A DNA stretch of 64,000 nt, taken from NCBI GenBank assembly GCA_937927675.1, contig CALBSG010000157.1:40000-103999 (forward strand), written 5' to 3'. The stretch comes from an uncultured Paracoccaceae bacterium (GTDB lineage: Bacteria > Pseudomonadota > Alphaproteobacteria > Rhodobacterales > Rhodobacteraceae). The notes under the pieces are model-generated. The model worked only from the letters and a program-made list of their open reading frames with translations. It had not been told where the DNA came from and searched no databases. A program made the translations under genes and the position numbers. Positions 1 to 8,191 of this stretch are shown piece after piece. The stretch's first letter is position 1. Each line of letters starts with the position of its first letter.

Positions 1-45
1 CCCGCCCGCCTATAGAGTGGCGCAAGCGGCGTCGGGGGTATTGGC

Positions 46-2601
46 GTGATACGGTTCTTCGGTTCCTTTTTCGGGGCCATCTTCACTTTGGTGACCATGG
101 GGCTGCTGTTTGGGGCCCTGACGGTTGGCGGGATTTTCTACATCTATTCCGCGGACCTGCCGAGCCACGAGAGCCTGGCGCAATACACCCCGCCCACGAT
201 CAGCCGGATCTATTCGGGCGAAGGTCGCATAATCGACGAATTCGCCCATGAGCGGCGCCTGTTCGTCCCGACCGAGGATATTCCCGATCTGGTGAAACAG
301 GCCTTCGTCTCGGCCGAAGACAAGCATTTCTACACCCACAAAGGCTATGACGTGACCAGCATGTTCGCGGCGTTTCGCGATGCGGTCATTTCGCGCGGAT
401 CAAACGTGCGGGGGGCCTCGACGATCACCCAGCAGGTCATGAAGAACTTCTTGCTGGATGGCTCGCGCTCCGTTGAGCGGAAGATCAAGGAAATCATCCT
501 TGCCACAAGACTGGAACAATCGCTGTCCAAGGACAAAATCCTTGAGCTCTATCTGAACGAGATCTTCCTTGGGCAGAACAGCTATGGCGTCGCGGCCGCG
601 GCGCAGACCTATTTCAACAAACCGCTGACCGCCCTTGCCCCGCATGAGGCGGCAACGCTGGCCAGCCTGCCGAAAGCGCCGGGAGAGTTTCACCCCGTAC
701 GCGGCAAAGAGCGTTTGCTGGAACGGCGCAACTATGTGCTGCGCGAGATGTGGCAGAACGGCTATATCGACGAGGCGACCTATAACAGCGAGAAAGATCA
801 GCCGCTGAAATCGGTGCAGAACGGGGATTATCCGGCCTTCCGCGAGGCGCTGCCGCCACGCAGCTATTTCACCGACGAAATCCGCCGTCAGCTTTCGGGT
901 ACCTTTGGCGAAGAGGAATTCTTCGGCGGTGGCCTGTCGATCCGCGCCACGATGGAACCTGAATTGCAGGCCATTGCCGCCCGCGCGCTGCGCCGGGGCC
1001 TTGAGAAGTATGACCGCAATCAGGGTGTCTGGCGCGGCACGGGCAAGACCATTTCCATCGACAAATTGGGGTCCGAGGCCGATTGGCGCGCGGCGCTGGC
1101 CGAGATTGCCGATCTGCCGCGGGACGTCGAGGGTTGGCACGCCGCCGTGATCTTGGAACTGGGCGACGATTATGCCCGCTTTGGCGCCGAGGGCGACCTG
1201 CAAGGTCATGACCCGGTGATCCCGGCCGAGGATGTGACTTGGGCACGCAAGCGCCTTGCAGACGGCAAATTGGGCCCGAAGGCCCGCGTGCCTGCCGATC
1301 TGGTCGAGGTTGGCGATGTGGTTATGTTGCGCGCTGTGACCCGAGACGAGGATGACAGTTTCCTGCACTGGTCCTTGCGGCAGGTGCCCGAGGTGCAGGG
1401 CGGCTTGATGGCGATGGACGTGGACACCGGCCGCGTGATCGCCATGCAGGGCGGCTTCAGCTATCAAGCCTCGGTCTTCAACCGGGCTACGCAGGCCACG
1501 CGGCAACCCGGCTCCAGCTTCAAGCCGTTTGTCTATGCGGCGGCTTTGGATTCGGGCTTTACGCCGGCGACCATCGTCGTGGACGCCCCGATCGAGATTG
1601 AAACCCCCGAAGGGCTGTGGACGCCGAAAAACGCCTCGAACAAGTTTTACGGCCCCACGCCTTTGCGTACCGGGATCGAGCAAAGCCGAAACCTGATGAC
1701 CATCCGCATCGGGCAAGAGATCGGCATGGATCTGGTCGCGCAATATGCCGAGAAATTCGGCGTCTACCGCAATATGAACCCCTTCCTTGCCAATGCGCTT
1801 GGCGCGCAGGAAACCACGCTGTTCAAGATGGTCGCCGCCTATGCCATGTTCGCCAACGGCGGTGAACGGGTGGAACCGACGCTGGTCGACCGCGTGCAGG
1901 ACCGGTTTGGCAAGACGATCTACCGTCATGACCAGCGCAAGTGTGAAGACTGCGCGAAGCCCGATCTGCCAAAGGGGCAGGGGGTCAGCATCAAATCCGA
2001 CCGCGAGCGGGTGATGGATGCCATCACCGCCTATCAGCTCACGTCGATGATGGAAGGGGTGATCCAGCGCGGGTCTGGCACCGGGGTCAAGTTGCCGGTT
2101 CCAGTGGCGGGCAAGACCGGGACCACCAATGACGCCAAAGACGTGTGGTTCATTGGCTATACCTCCGAGGTGGTGGCCGGGTGCTATATGGGCTTTGACC
2201 AGCCGCGCACCTTGGGGCCGGGGGCGTTTGGCGGCACGCTTTGCGTTCCGATCTTTCAGGAGTTCATGAAAGAGGTCGTGGCCAAATACGGCGGCACCGA
2301 ATTTGCCGTGCCGGATGGCGGCTATTTCCAAAAGATCGACCGGTTCACCGGTGCGAAACTGCCAGCCGATGCTGCAGGCGACAATGTGATCTCGGAATAT
2401 TTCCGCGAGGGTGAAGACGTGCTCTTTGGCATGGACGCGCTGGTCGATGGCGGCTTTGGTATGGGCGACAACCTGCCACTGTTCTCAGCCGGTGAGACGG
2501 ACCAGAGCCAGACCGACACCGTAACCACCTCGGACGGTCAGACCAAGGCAGTGCCGAAAAAGGCCAACTTCGGCACGCTGTCCTCGGGCGGTCTTTACTG
2601 A
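46..2601 (+). CDS. mrcA: Penicillin-binding protein 1A, bifunctional transglycosylase/transpeptidase
   Basis: Class A PBP of 851 aa, the usual length. It polymerises lipid II into glycan strands and cross-links them in the periplasm. Residues about 7-34 are a hydrophobic signal anchor. The GT51 domain follows, with the catalytic glutamate at residue 91 in AEDKHFY and the GASTITQQ motif near 125. An OB-like insert separates it from the transpeptidase domain, which shows SSFK at 490-493 (nucleophile Ser490), an SRN motif and KTG at 690-692. Start is GTG, preceded by a GGGGG ribosome site at 35-39. An in-frame CTA-TAG at 10-15 just upstream looks like the end of a preceding gene (in related genomes often a cell-wall amidase), too short to identify. 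prfB follows after 66 bp. Function is confident from the motifs. Confidence 0.96.
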   Translation: MIRFFGSFFGAIFTLVTMGLLFGALTVGGIFYIYSADLPSHESLAQYTPPTISRIYSGEGRIIDEFAHERRLFVPTEDIPDLVKQAFVSAEDKHFYTHKGYDVTSMFAAFRDAVISRGSNVRGASTITQQVMKNFLLDGSRSVERKIKEIILATRLEQSLSKDKILELYLNEIFLGQNSYGVAAAAQTYFNKPLTALAPHEAATLASLPKAPGEFHPVRGKERLLERRNYVLREMWQNGYIDEATYNSEKDQPLKSVQNGDYPAFREALPPRSYFTDEIRRQLSGTFGEEEFFGGGLSIRATMEPELQAIAARALRRGLEKYDRNQGVWRGTGKTISIDKLGSEADWRAALAEIADLPRDVEGWHAAVILELGDDYARFGAEGDLQGHDPVIPAEDVTWARKRLADGKLGPKARVPADLVEVGDVVMLRAVTRDEDDSFLHWSLRQVPEVQGGLMAMDVDTGRVIAMQGGFSYQASVFNRATQATRQPGSSFKPFVYAAALDSGFTPATIVVDAPIEIETPEGLWTPKNASNKFYGPTPLRTGIEQSRNLMTIRIGQEIGMDLVAQYAEKFGVYRNMNPFLANALGAQETTLFKMVAAYAMFANGGERVEPTLVDRVQDRFGKTIYRHDQRKCEDCAKPDLPKGQGVSIKSDRERVMDAITAYQLTSMMEGVIQRGSGTGVKLPVPVAGKTGTTNDAKDVWFIGYTSEVVAGCYMGFDQPRTLGPGAFGGTLCVPIFQEFMKEVVAKYGGTEFAVPDGGYFQKIDRFTGAKLPADAAGDNVISEYFREGEDVLFGMDALVDGGFGMGDNLPLFSAGETDQSQTDTVTTSDGQTKAVPKKANFGTLSSGGLY

Positions 2602-2667
2602 TCTGCCCCGCTTGCCCAACCGCTTGGCCCGCGCTATCACCCGGCCCGGGAATTCAAGGAATCCGTC

Positions 2668-3795
2668 ATGCGCGCCGAAGTCCAGAACCATGTCGAGCAA
2701 ATCGAAAAGTCGCTGAAGCTTTTGGCGCAGCGGTTGGATTGGGAAACCGCACCGCATCGGTTGGAAGAATTCGATGCGCTGATCGAAGACCCGAACCTGT
2801 GGAATGATCCGGCCAAGGCGCAAAAGCTGATGAAAGAGCGTCAGGCGCTGATGGATGCGGTCAAGGCCTATAAGCTGATCGACGGCGGCTTGCGCGACAA
2901 TGTCGAGCTGATCGAGATGGGCGAGGCCGAAGGCGATGCCGAGGTGGTGGCCGAGGCCGAGGCCGCGATCAAGGCGCTGGTCGAAAACGCCGCGCAAAAA
3001 GAGCTTGAAGCGCTTCTCGACGGCGAGGCGGACGGCAACGACACCTATCTGGAAATCAACGCAGGGGCCGGTGGCACCGAAAGCTGTGACTGGGCCTCCA
3101 TTCTGGCGCGGATGTATGTCCGTTGGGCCGAGAAAAAGGGCTACACGGTTGAGATGCAGTCGGAAACCGCAGGCGAAGAAGCCGGCATCCGTTCCGTCGC
3201 CTACAAGATTTCCGGCCATAACGCCTATGGCTGGCTGAAATCGGAATCCGGCGTGCATCGTCTGGTCCGCATCTCGCCCTATGACTCTGCCGCGCGGCGT
3301 CACACCTCGTTCTCGTCGGTCTGGGTCTATCCGGTGGTCGATGACAACATCGAAATCGAAATCCACGACAAGGATATCCGCATCGACACCTACCGGTCGT
3401 CGGGCGCGGGCGGGCAGCACGTGAACAAGACCGACTCGGCTGTGCGGATCACCCACTTCCCGACGGGGATCGTGGTGACATCGTCGCTGAAGTCGCAGCA
3501 CCAGAACCGTGATATCGCCATGCAGGCACTGAAATCGCGGCTTTACCAGCTGGAGTTGGACAAGCGCAACGCGGCCATCAACGAAGCGCATGAAAACAAG
3601 GGCGACGCGGGCTGGGGCAACCAGATCCGGTCCTATGTGTTGCAGCCCTATCAGATGGTGAAAGACCTGCGCACCGGCGTGGAAACCAGCGACACCGGCG
3701 GCGTGCTGGATGGCGATCTGGACAAGTTCATGGCCGCGACGCTGGCGCTTGGCGTGCATGGCATGGGCCGGGCCGAGGCCAACGCCGAGGATTGA
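2668..3795 (+). CDS. prfB: Peptide chain release factor 2
   Basis: Class I release factor of 375 aa that reads UGA and UAA and triggers peptidyl-tRNA hydrolysis on the ribosome. The catalytic GGQ is at residues 248-250, inside SSGAGGQHVNKTDS. The stop-codon-reading tripeptide, SPF in E. coli RF2, is SPY at 203-205. The gene is one uninterrupted frame from an ATG start, so the internal UGA +1 frameshift of E. coli prfB is absent. It lies 66 bp after mrcA on the same strand. The surrounding motif (HTSFSSVWVYP) assigns it to RF2 rather than RF1. Confidence 0.96.
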   Translation: MRAEVQNHVEQIEKSLKLLAQRLDWETAPHRLEEFDALIEDPNLWNDPAKAQKLMKERQALMDAVKAYKLIDGGLRDNVELIEMGEAEGDAEVVAEAEAAIKALVENAAQKELEALLDGEADGNDTYLEINAGAGGTESCDWASILARMYVRWAEKKGYTVEMQSETAGEEAGIRSVAYKISGHNAYGWLKSESGVHRLVRISPYDSAARRHTSFSSVWVYPVVDDNIEIEIHDKDIRIDTYRSSGAGGQHVNKTDSAVRITHFPTGIVVTSSLKSQHQNRDIAMQALKSRLYQLELDKRNAAINEAHENKGDAGWGNQIRSYVLQPYQMVKDLRTGVETSDTGGVLDGDLDKFMAATLALGVHGMGRAEANAED

Positions 3796-3926
3796 TCCCG
3801 CACGCGCTTACGCCGGGGCAGGCGACGAGGAGACGCCCGAGGAGGTGCCGGGCAATCCTTTGGTGAAAATACATCTTTTCTGAACATGCATCCCCCGCAT
3901 AGGCTTTGCCGAAATGGGAGGGAAGC

Positions 3927-4700
3927 ATGGTGCAAAGCGAACCGGATCGACCCGAGGTCTTGCGGGTTGAGGCCTCGGATATTCGGGCGTCCCTTGCTGC
4001 GGGATGGCGGGATGTCCTGCACGCCCCGCAATACGGGCTGTTCTTCGCCTGCTTTTACGTCGTCGGTGGTTGGCTGGTGACATGGGCCGTGATGGCCAAG
4101 GGGCAGCTGTGGTGGACCTTGCCCGCCGCGGCCGGCTTTCCCATCCTTGGCCCCTTCGTTGCGTGCGGCCTCTACGAGGTGTCCCGCCGGTTAGAGGCCG
4201 GTCAGCCGCTGCGCCGGGGCGAGGTGTTTTCGGTGATCTTCCGGCAAAAGGACCGCCAGATCCCGTCCATGGCGGCGGTGATCGTGGTGTTCTTTCTGTT
4301 CTGGAACTTTCTGTCGCATATGATTTTTGCGCTGTTTCTGGGCCGTGCAACGCTGACCAACGTTTCCTCCTCGCTTGGGATTTTTATGACACCCGAAGGG
4401 CTGGCGATGCTGGCGGTGGGCACCGGCGTGGGCGCGGTCTTTGCCACCTCGTTGTTCAGTCTCACCGTCGTCAGCCTGCCAATGCTGTTGGAGCGGGAGG
4501 TGGATTTCGTCACCGCCATGCTGACCTCGCTAGAGGTGGTGCGGACAAGTCCGGTGGTGATGCTGGTCTGGGGCGCGCTGATCGGAGCCTTGTTGTTTGT
4601 GGGAATGCTGCCGGGGTTTCTGGGCCTGTTTGCGGTGCTGCCCTTGCTGGGCCACGCAAGTTGGCACCTGTACCGCCGGGCCATCGTCTGGAACCAGTAA
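3927..4700 (+). CDS. DUF2189 family integral membrane protein
   Basis: Predicted inner-membrane protein of 257 aa with about five or six hydrophobic segments spread over residues 30-240 and a short polar N-terminus. The layout and the motif around GPFVACGLYEVSRRLE fit the DUF2189 family, whose function is not established. A TTG at 3906 could extend the frame, but the ATG at 3927 has a clear ribosome site (GGGAGG, 3917-3922) and is preferred. The gene stands alone between prfB and a convergent bactofilin gene, separated from the latter by a hairpin terminator. No catalytic motif is visible. Confidence 0.8.
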   Translation: MVQSEPDRPEVLRVEASDIRASLAAGWRDVLHAPQYGLFFACFYVVGGWLVTWAVMAKGQLWWTLPAAAGFPILGPFVACGLYEVSRRLEAGQPLRRGEVFSVIFRQKDRQIPSMAAVIVVFFLFWNFLSHMIFALFLGRATLTNVSSSLGIFMTPEGLAMLAVGTGVGAVFATSLFSLTVVSLPMLLEREVDFVTAMLTSLEVVRTSPVVMLVWGALIGALLFVGMLPGFLGLFAVLPLLGHASWHLYRRAIVWNQ

Positions 4701-4716
4701 GCGGGCGGAAATGAAA

Positions 4717-4742
4717 AACGGGCACCGCAAAGGGTGCCCGTT
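4717..4742 (-). terminator. Intrinsic terminator between convergent genes
   Basis: A 10-bp perfect stem (AACGGGCACC with GGTGCCCGTT) and 6-nt loop lie between the DUF2189 gene and the bactofilin gene. On the minus strand the stem is followed by a TTTTT run, so it mainly ends the M23/bactofilin transcript. It may also act weakly on the plus strand. Confidence 0.8.
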
Positions 4743-4765
4743 CCATAGCCCGCCTGTGGCGGAAA

Positions 4766-5284
4766 TCAGAGCTCTTCGCCAGCCATCGGGGCCTGAGAGA
4801 CAATGCGCGAGGTGGGGGCAACCGGCGGCCGACCGGTCGACAGCGGGTCGTCCTGACGCTGCACCGAGCCTTCGAAATGCGCACCCGATTCGATGGCGAT
4901 GGTCTTGTGGATGATGTCGCCTTCGACCTTGGCGGTCGAGGTGAGCCGCACCTTCAACCCGCGCACCCGGCCGATCACGCGGCCATTGACGACGATATCA
5001 TCAGCGACAATCTCGCCGCGGATGGTGGCGGTTTCGCCAACGGTCAACAGATGCGCGCGGATGTCGCCTTCGACGGTGCCTTCAACCTGAATGTCACCGG
5101 TCGTACGCAAATTGCCGACCACGGTCAGATCGGACGACAGCACCGATGCAGCCACCTTGCCCTTCGGGGCAGCCGCAGAGAAATCCATCGAGGGTTTGGT
5201 CACAGGGGCCTCCGGGGCTTTGGGCTTGTCGGCGTCGCCCGCTTTTGCGGGGCCGGGCTCGTTGATGCGGCTCTTAGAAAACAT
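4766..5284 (-). CDS. Bactofilin (polymer-forming cytoskeletal protein)
   Basis: Bactofilin of 172 aa. These proteins polymerise without nucleotide into membrane-associated filaments that localise cell-wall enzymes. A proline/alanine-rich N-terminal tail of about 45 residues precedes a right-handed beta-helix core (about 47-140) with six-residue periodicity such as GNLRTTGDIQVEGTVEGDI. A short disordered C-terminal tail follows. The start codon overlaps the last 11 bp of the upstream M23 peptidase gene, so the two should be translated from one mRNA. A bactofilin coupled to an M23 peptidase is a recurring partnership in proteobacterial morphogenesis. Family call is firm; the specific role here is inferred from context. 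Confidence 0.93.
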   Translation of the reverse strand: MFSKSRINEPGPAKAGDADKPKAPEAPVTKPSMDFSAAAPKGKVAASVLSSDLTVVGNLRTTGDIQVEGTVEGDIRAHLLTVGETATIRGEIVADDIVVNGRVIGRVRGLKVRLTSTAKVEGDIIHKTIAIESGAHFEGSVQRQDDPLSTGRPPVAPTSRIVSQAPMAGEEL

Positions 5285-6605
5285 GGTTCGCTGCCTTTAT
5301 GAACGTCATAGGGTTGACGGCATTACCGCCGATCCTGACCTCGTAGTGAAGATGCGTGCCGGTGGACCGGCCTGAGTTGCCCATATCACCGATCCGGTCG
5401 CCGCGCGAGATTTTTTGTCCAACCTCGACCCGGATTTGGGACAGATGGCCATAGCGGGTTTCGATGCCGAAGGCGTGTTTGATCTTGATCAAACGTCCAT
5501 AGCCATTGGACCAGCCGGCATGCGTCACGACCCCATCAGCGGTGGCATAGATCGGGGTTCCATAGGATCCGGCCATGTCAGATCCTTCGTGCATCCGCGT
5601 GCCCCAGCCCTTGGGATCCTGCCGCATGCCAAAGCCCGAGGTCCAGCGGAAGGAATCTTTGACGGGCATATCAAAGGGGGCCTTGAACGCGGCAAGACGG
5701 TAAAGGTTCATCTGATCCAGATCGGCGAGAATCGCGTTGGCCCGCAACTCATCCGGGGTTGGTACGCCCTTGGTCGACAGCGCGATCGGCGCCAAAGGCC
5801 CACCTTGGCCGTTATAGCCCTTGCGGACCGCGTTCAGCAGGTCGTCGGGGTCCATGCCCGCCTCTTTGAACATCTTCTCCAAAGGCTCGACTGAAACGGT
5901 CAGCGCCTCTTCAAGCTGGGTGAAGATGGCGGCATTGCGCATTTCCAGATCTTGTTTTTCCTTGGAAACCGCTGCCACGCGTTCTGCGGCCTTGTCGGCA
6001 ACACCTGCCATGCGGTCGCGCTCTTTGGCGGTGCCATCAAGGCTGGCAGTCACGAATTCAAGCGTTGCCAAGGTGTCGGCTGCCCGCGCCGCTTCGCTGC
6101 GGCCAGTGCCTTCGTTGCTGTCTTGCTCGGCGCTGGCCAGATCTGCCCGCGCGGCATCGCGTTCCTTGATGGTGCGGCGCAGGGTGTTCTGGATCACGTC
6201 AATGCCGGTTTCCAGCTCGCGCCGACGGTCTTCCGAGGCCAACAGCCGGCCCTGCATCGCCGCAACCTGTTCCAGCGCCAGATTGAAGCGTTCCTGGGCC
6301 GAGGCGGCCTCATTGGCGCGCAGATCGCGGTCGGCCGACAGCACGTTCATGCGTTCTTCATAGAGGGCCTGCTGACGCAGCACCTGTTCGCGCGACGACC
6401 CGGCCGAAATGGAATCAAGCAACAAAATGGCGGTGGCAAGGATGGTCCAGGCCAGGGCGAGCCCCCCCACCACAACGGCAATTGCCTGCGTCACCGGGCG
6501 CAGCCGGATGAAGCGGGTCTCGGTGTCGGATTTCAGAAAAAGACGCTGTTCGGGGAAATACCGCTCCAGCGTCTGATTGATCCGATAGGCAAGGCGCGTC
6601 AGCAC
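5274..6605 (-). CDS. M23 family metallopeptidase (LytM domain) with transmembrane and coiled-coil regions
   Basis: Membrane-anchored peptidoglycan endopeptidase or LytM-type regulator, 443 aa. A cytoplasmic N-terminus of about 37 residues is followed by one transmembrane helix (about 38-65). A long alanine/glutamate/arginine-rich coiled coil runs to about residue 235, and the C-terminal LytM domain occupies about 315-440. Zinc-site motifs HEGSD and HLHYE are both intact, so it is probably active. Start is GTG with a weak ribosome site; no better start was found. The stop lies inside the first codons of the bactofilin gene, giving an 11-bp overlap. The architecture resembles bactofilin-associated M23 proteins, which act at sites set by the filament. 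Confidence 0.92.
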   Translation of the reverse strand: MLTRLAYRINQTLERYFPEQRLFLKSDTETRFIRLRPVTQAIAVVVGGLALAWTILATAILLLDSISAGSSREQVLRQQALYEERMNVLSADRDLRANEAASAQERFNLALEQVAAMQGRLLASEDRRRELETGIDVIQNTLRRTIKERDAARADLASAEQDSNEGTGRSEAARAADTLATLEFVTASLDGTAKERDRMAGVADKAAERVAAVSKEKQDLEMRNAAIFTQLEEALTVSVEPLEKMFKEAGMDPDDLLNAVRKGYNGQGGPLAPIALSTKGVPTPDELRANAILADLDQMNLYRLAAFKAPFDMPVKDSFRWTSGFGMRQDPKGWGTRMHEGSDMAGSYGTPIYATADGVVTHAGWSNGYGRLIKIKHAFGIETRYGHLSQIRVEVGQKISRGDRIGDMGNSGRSTGTHLHYEVRIGGNAVNPMTFIKAANHVF

Positions 6606-6788
6606 GTTGGACGGTTCCGATTGGTTGTGAGTGCGGGTCTATGCCTGCCCAAAGGAAGGCCCAATAGCGTCGTCTAAAGAATGTCCGATGTGATTAGCGG
6701 GCGAGAGGAAAGCCTGCAACAGCTTTGCAGAACCGACCGTCCAGCGTGCCGGATTTGGGCCGATCATCGGCAGAAATCTGCCGAAAGC

Positions 6789-7631
6789 TTAAATCCCGGC
6801 CGGATCTGCATCCACAAGCGGCCAATAGAAATCCGGCGGCAATCCGGCCTCGGCGCGCTTTTCTTCGTTGAAGGGCGGCTTCAACCCGCCGTGGAAGTAC
6901 ATCCGTACAAGATCGTGAAACGCCTCTTTGGGGTCCAACCCGTCGCGGCCGCACAGCCAGTTGAACCATTTCGACCCATAGGCCACATGGGAAACCTCCT
7001 CGGCATAGATGATGTCGAGGGCCGCCTTGGTGTCGGTATCGCCGATGCGGGTGAATAACTCGATCATGCCGGGCGTCACATCCAGCCCCCGCGCTTCCAA
7101 CACCATCGGCACCACGGCCAGACGGCCTTTCAGATCGGCCACGGTGTCTTCGGCGGCCTTCCACATGCCGGCATGGGCGGGCATCGCGCCATAATGGCTG
7201 CCAAGCGCCTCCAGCCGGTCGCAGATCAGGTTGAAGTGGCGGGATTCCTCGTCAGCGGCCTTCACCCAGTCATCATAAAATCCCAAGGGCATGGGATGAT
7301 CAGTGAAGCGGGCAACGATATCCCAATGCAGATCAACCGCATTGAGTTCGATATGCGCCACCGCATGCAGCAGTGCCAGCCGCCCGATGGCCGACGAGGG
7401 CCGGCGGCGCGGCACATCCCGCGGCGCCAGCAATTCGGGCTTTTCGGGGCGGGCCGGGAACAGCGGCGGTACGGCCTGTCCGATTGGCAGGGGGTGGCCC
7501 GCCTTGCGCGCGGCGAACCATGTCGCGGCATGGGCGTGCGACAGGGCGGTTTTCGCGCGCCCATCGGCGCATGTCAGCACCTCGACCGCCATGTCTGCCA
7601 GCGTTTTCATGCCAAGCCCCCGCGTCGTCAC
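6789..7631 (-). CDS. DUF455 family ferritin-like protein
   Basis: Protein of 280 aa matching DUF455, a ferritin-like four-helix family of unknown function. Candidate metal ligands are seen in HAVAHIELNAVDL, DEESRHF, EARGLDVTPGM and YAEEVSHV, the alternating Glu/His pattern expected for a di-iron-type site. The GTG start at 7631 shares four bases with the stop of bcp (GTGA), implying translational coupling. An in-frame ATG at 7610 behind a GGGGG ribosome site is an equally good start and would give 273 aa. Metal binding is an inference from the family. Confidence 0.85.
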   Translation of the reverse strand: MTTRGLGMKTLADMAVEVLTCADGRAKTALSHAHAATWFAARKAGHPLPIGQAVPPLFPARPEKPELLAPRDVPRRRPSSAIGRLALLHAVAHIELNAVDLHWDIVARFTDHPMPLGFYDDWVKAADEESRHFNLICDRLEALGSHYGAMPAHAGMWKAAEDTVADLKGRLAVVPMVLEARGLDVTPGMIELFTRIGDTDTKAALDIIYAEEVSHVAYGSKWFNWLCGRDGLDPKEAFHDLVRMYFHGGLKPPFNEEKRAEAGLPPDFYWPLVDADPAGI

Positions 7632-8089
7632 AAAGCCTGCGCGGCGGCCAAAACCTCATCCGCGTGGCCCTTGACCGAAACCTTGGGCCAAACCCGCGCG
7701 ATGCGGCCTTCGGCGTCGATCAAGACGGTGGTGCGTTCAATGCCCATGAAGGTTTTGCCATACATGGATTTTTCCTTCCACACGCCATAGTCCTCGCAGG
7801 TGTGCCCGCCTTCGTCCGAGGCGAGAATCACGGCAAGCCCGTGCTTCTTGCAGAACTTGTCATGCGCGGTGACGCTGTCTTTCGACAGGCCGATCACCGT
7901 GGTGCCGGCTGCGGCAAACTCTGCTGCGCGGGCAGAGAAATCCTGCGCTTCCAGCGTGCAGCCGGGGGTGGCATCCTTGGGGTAAAAATAGAGAACCACC
8001 TTGCCCGGACGCAAGGCGGCAAGGCTGACACTGCCGCCGCCATCACGGGGCAGGGTGAATTCGGGGGCGATCTGGCCGGGTTCGATCAT
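7628..8089 (-). CDS. bcp: Thioredoxin-dependent thiol peroxidase (Bcp/PrxQ peroxiredoxin)
   Basis: Peroxiredoxin of 153 aa that reduces hydroperoxides using thioredoxin. The peroxidatic cysteine is Cys44 in KDATPGCTLEAQDF. The resolving cysteine typical of some PrxQ proteins, five residues later, is replaced (TLEAQ), so Cys80 or Cys98 or an external thiol may resolve the sulfenic acid. The open frame continues upstream, but the ATG at 8089 gives the family length and N-terminus (MIEPGQIAPEFTLP). First gene of a two-gene unit with the DUF455 gene, overlapping it by 4 bp. It is divergent from the AsmA-like gene across about 100 bp that contains repeated TTGCCTTT motifs. Confidence 0.93.
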   Translation of the reverse strand: MIEPGQIAPEFTLPRDGGGSVSLAALRPGKVVLYFYPKDATPGCTLEAQDFSARAAEFAAAGTTVIGLSKDSVTAHDKFCKKHGLAVILASDEGGHTCEDYGVWKEKSMYGKTFMGIERTTVLIDAEGRIARVWPKVSVKGHADEVLAAAQAL

Positions 8090-8099
8090 GGGCGGCTCC

Positions 8100-8159
8100 T
8101 TGCCTTTGAGGGTCAATGCCCTTTGCGATCTAGTTGCCTTTCGGCAAAGATAAAGGCAA
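8100..8159. promoter_or_regulatory. Repeated TTGCCTTT boxes in the bcp / AsmA-like divergent region
   Basis: TTGCCTTT occurs at 8100-8107 and 8134-8141, and its exact reverse complement AAAGGCAA at 8152-8159. The last two form an 8-bp inverted repeat with a 10-bp spacer. The position between two divergent genes suggests an operator shared by bcp and the AsmA-like gene; the regulator is unknown. Confidence 0.35.
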
Positions 8160-8191
8160 GCCCGACGCAAGACAGTGGTGAAAAGGGCAGC

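Noticed and set aside
400..2331. 643-aa open frame antisense to mrcA
   Set aside because: GC-rich shadow frame; the plus strand has full PBP1A motifs, and the antisense translation shows no family pattern.
2668..2760. Programmed +1 frameshift in prfB
   Set aside because: The frame is open from ATG and no internal in-phase TGA is present.
5479..5492. Perfect FNR-type palindrome TTGAT-CTTG-ATCAA
   Set aside because: It lies deep inside the M23 peptidase coding sequence, encodes ordinary residues (LIKIK), and no gene start is near.
7373..8191. N-terminal extension of the AsmA-like protein
   Set aside because: Would overlap bcp and DUF455 antisense. ATG 8192 gives the membrane anchor in the normal place.
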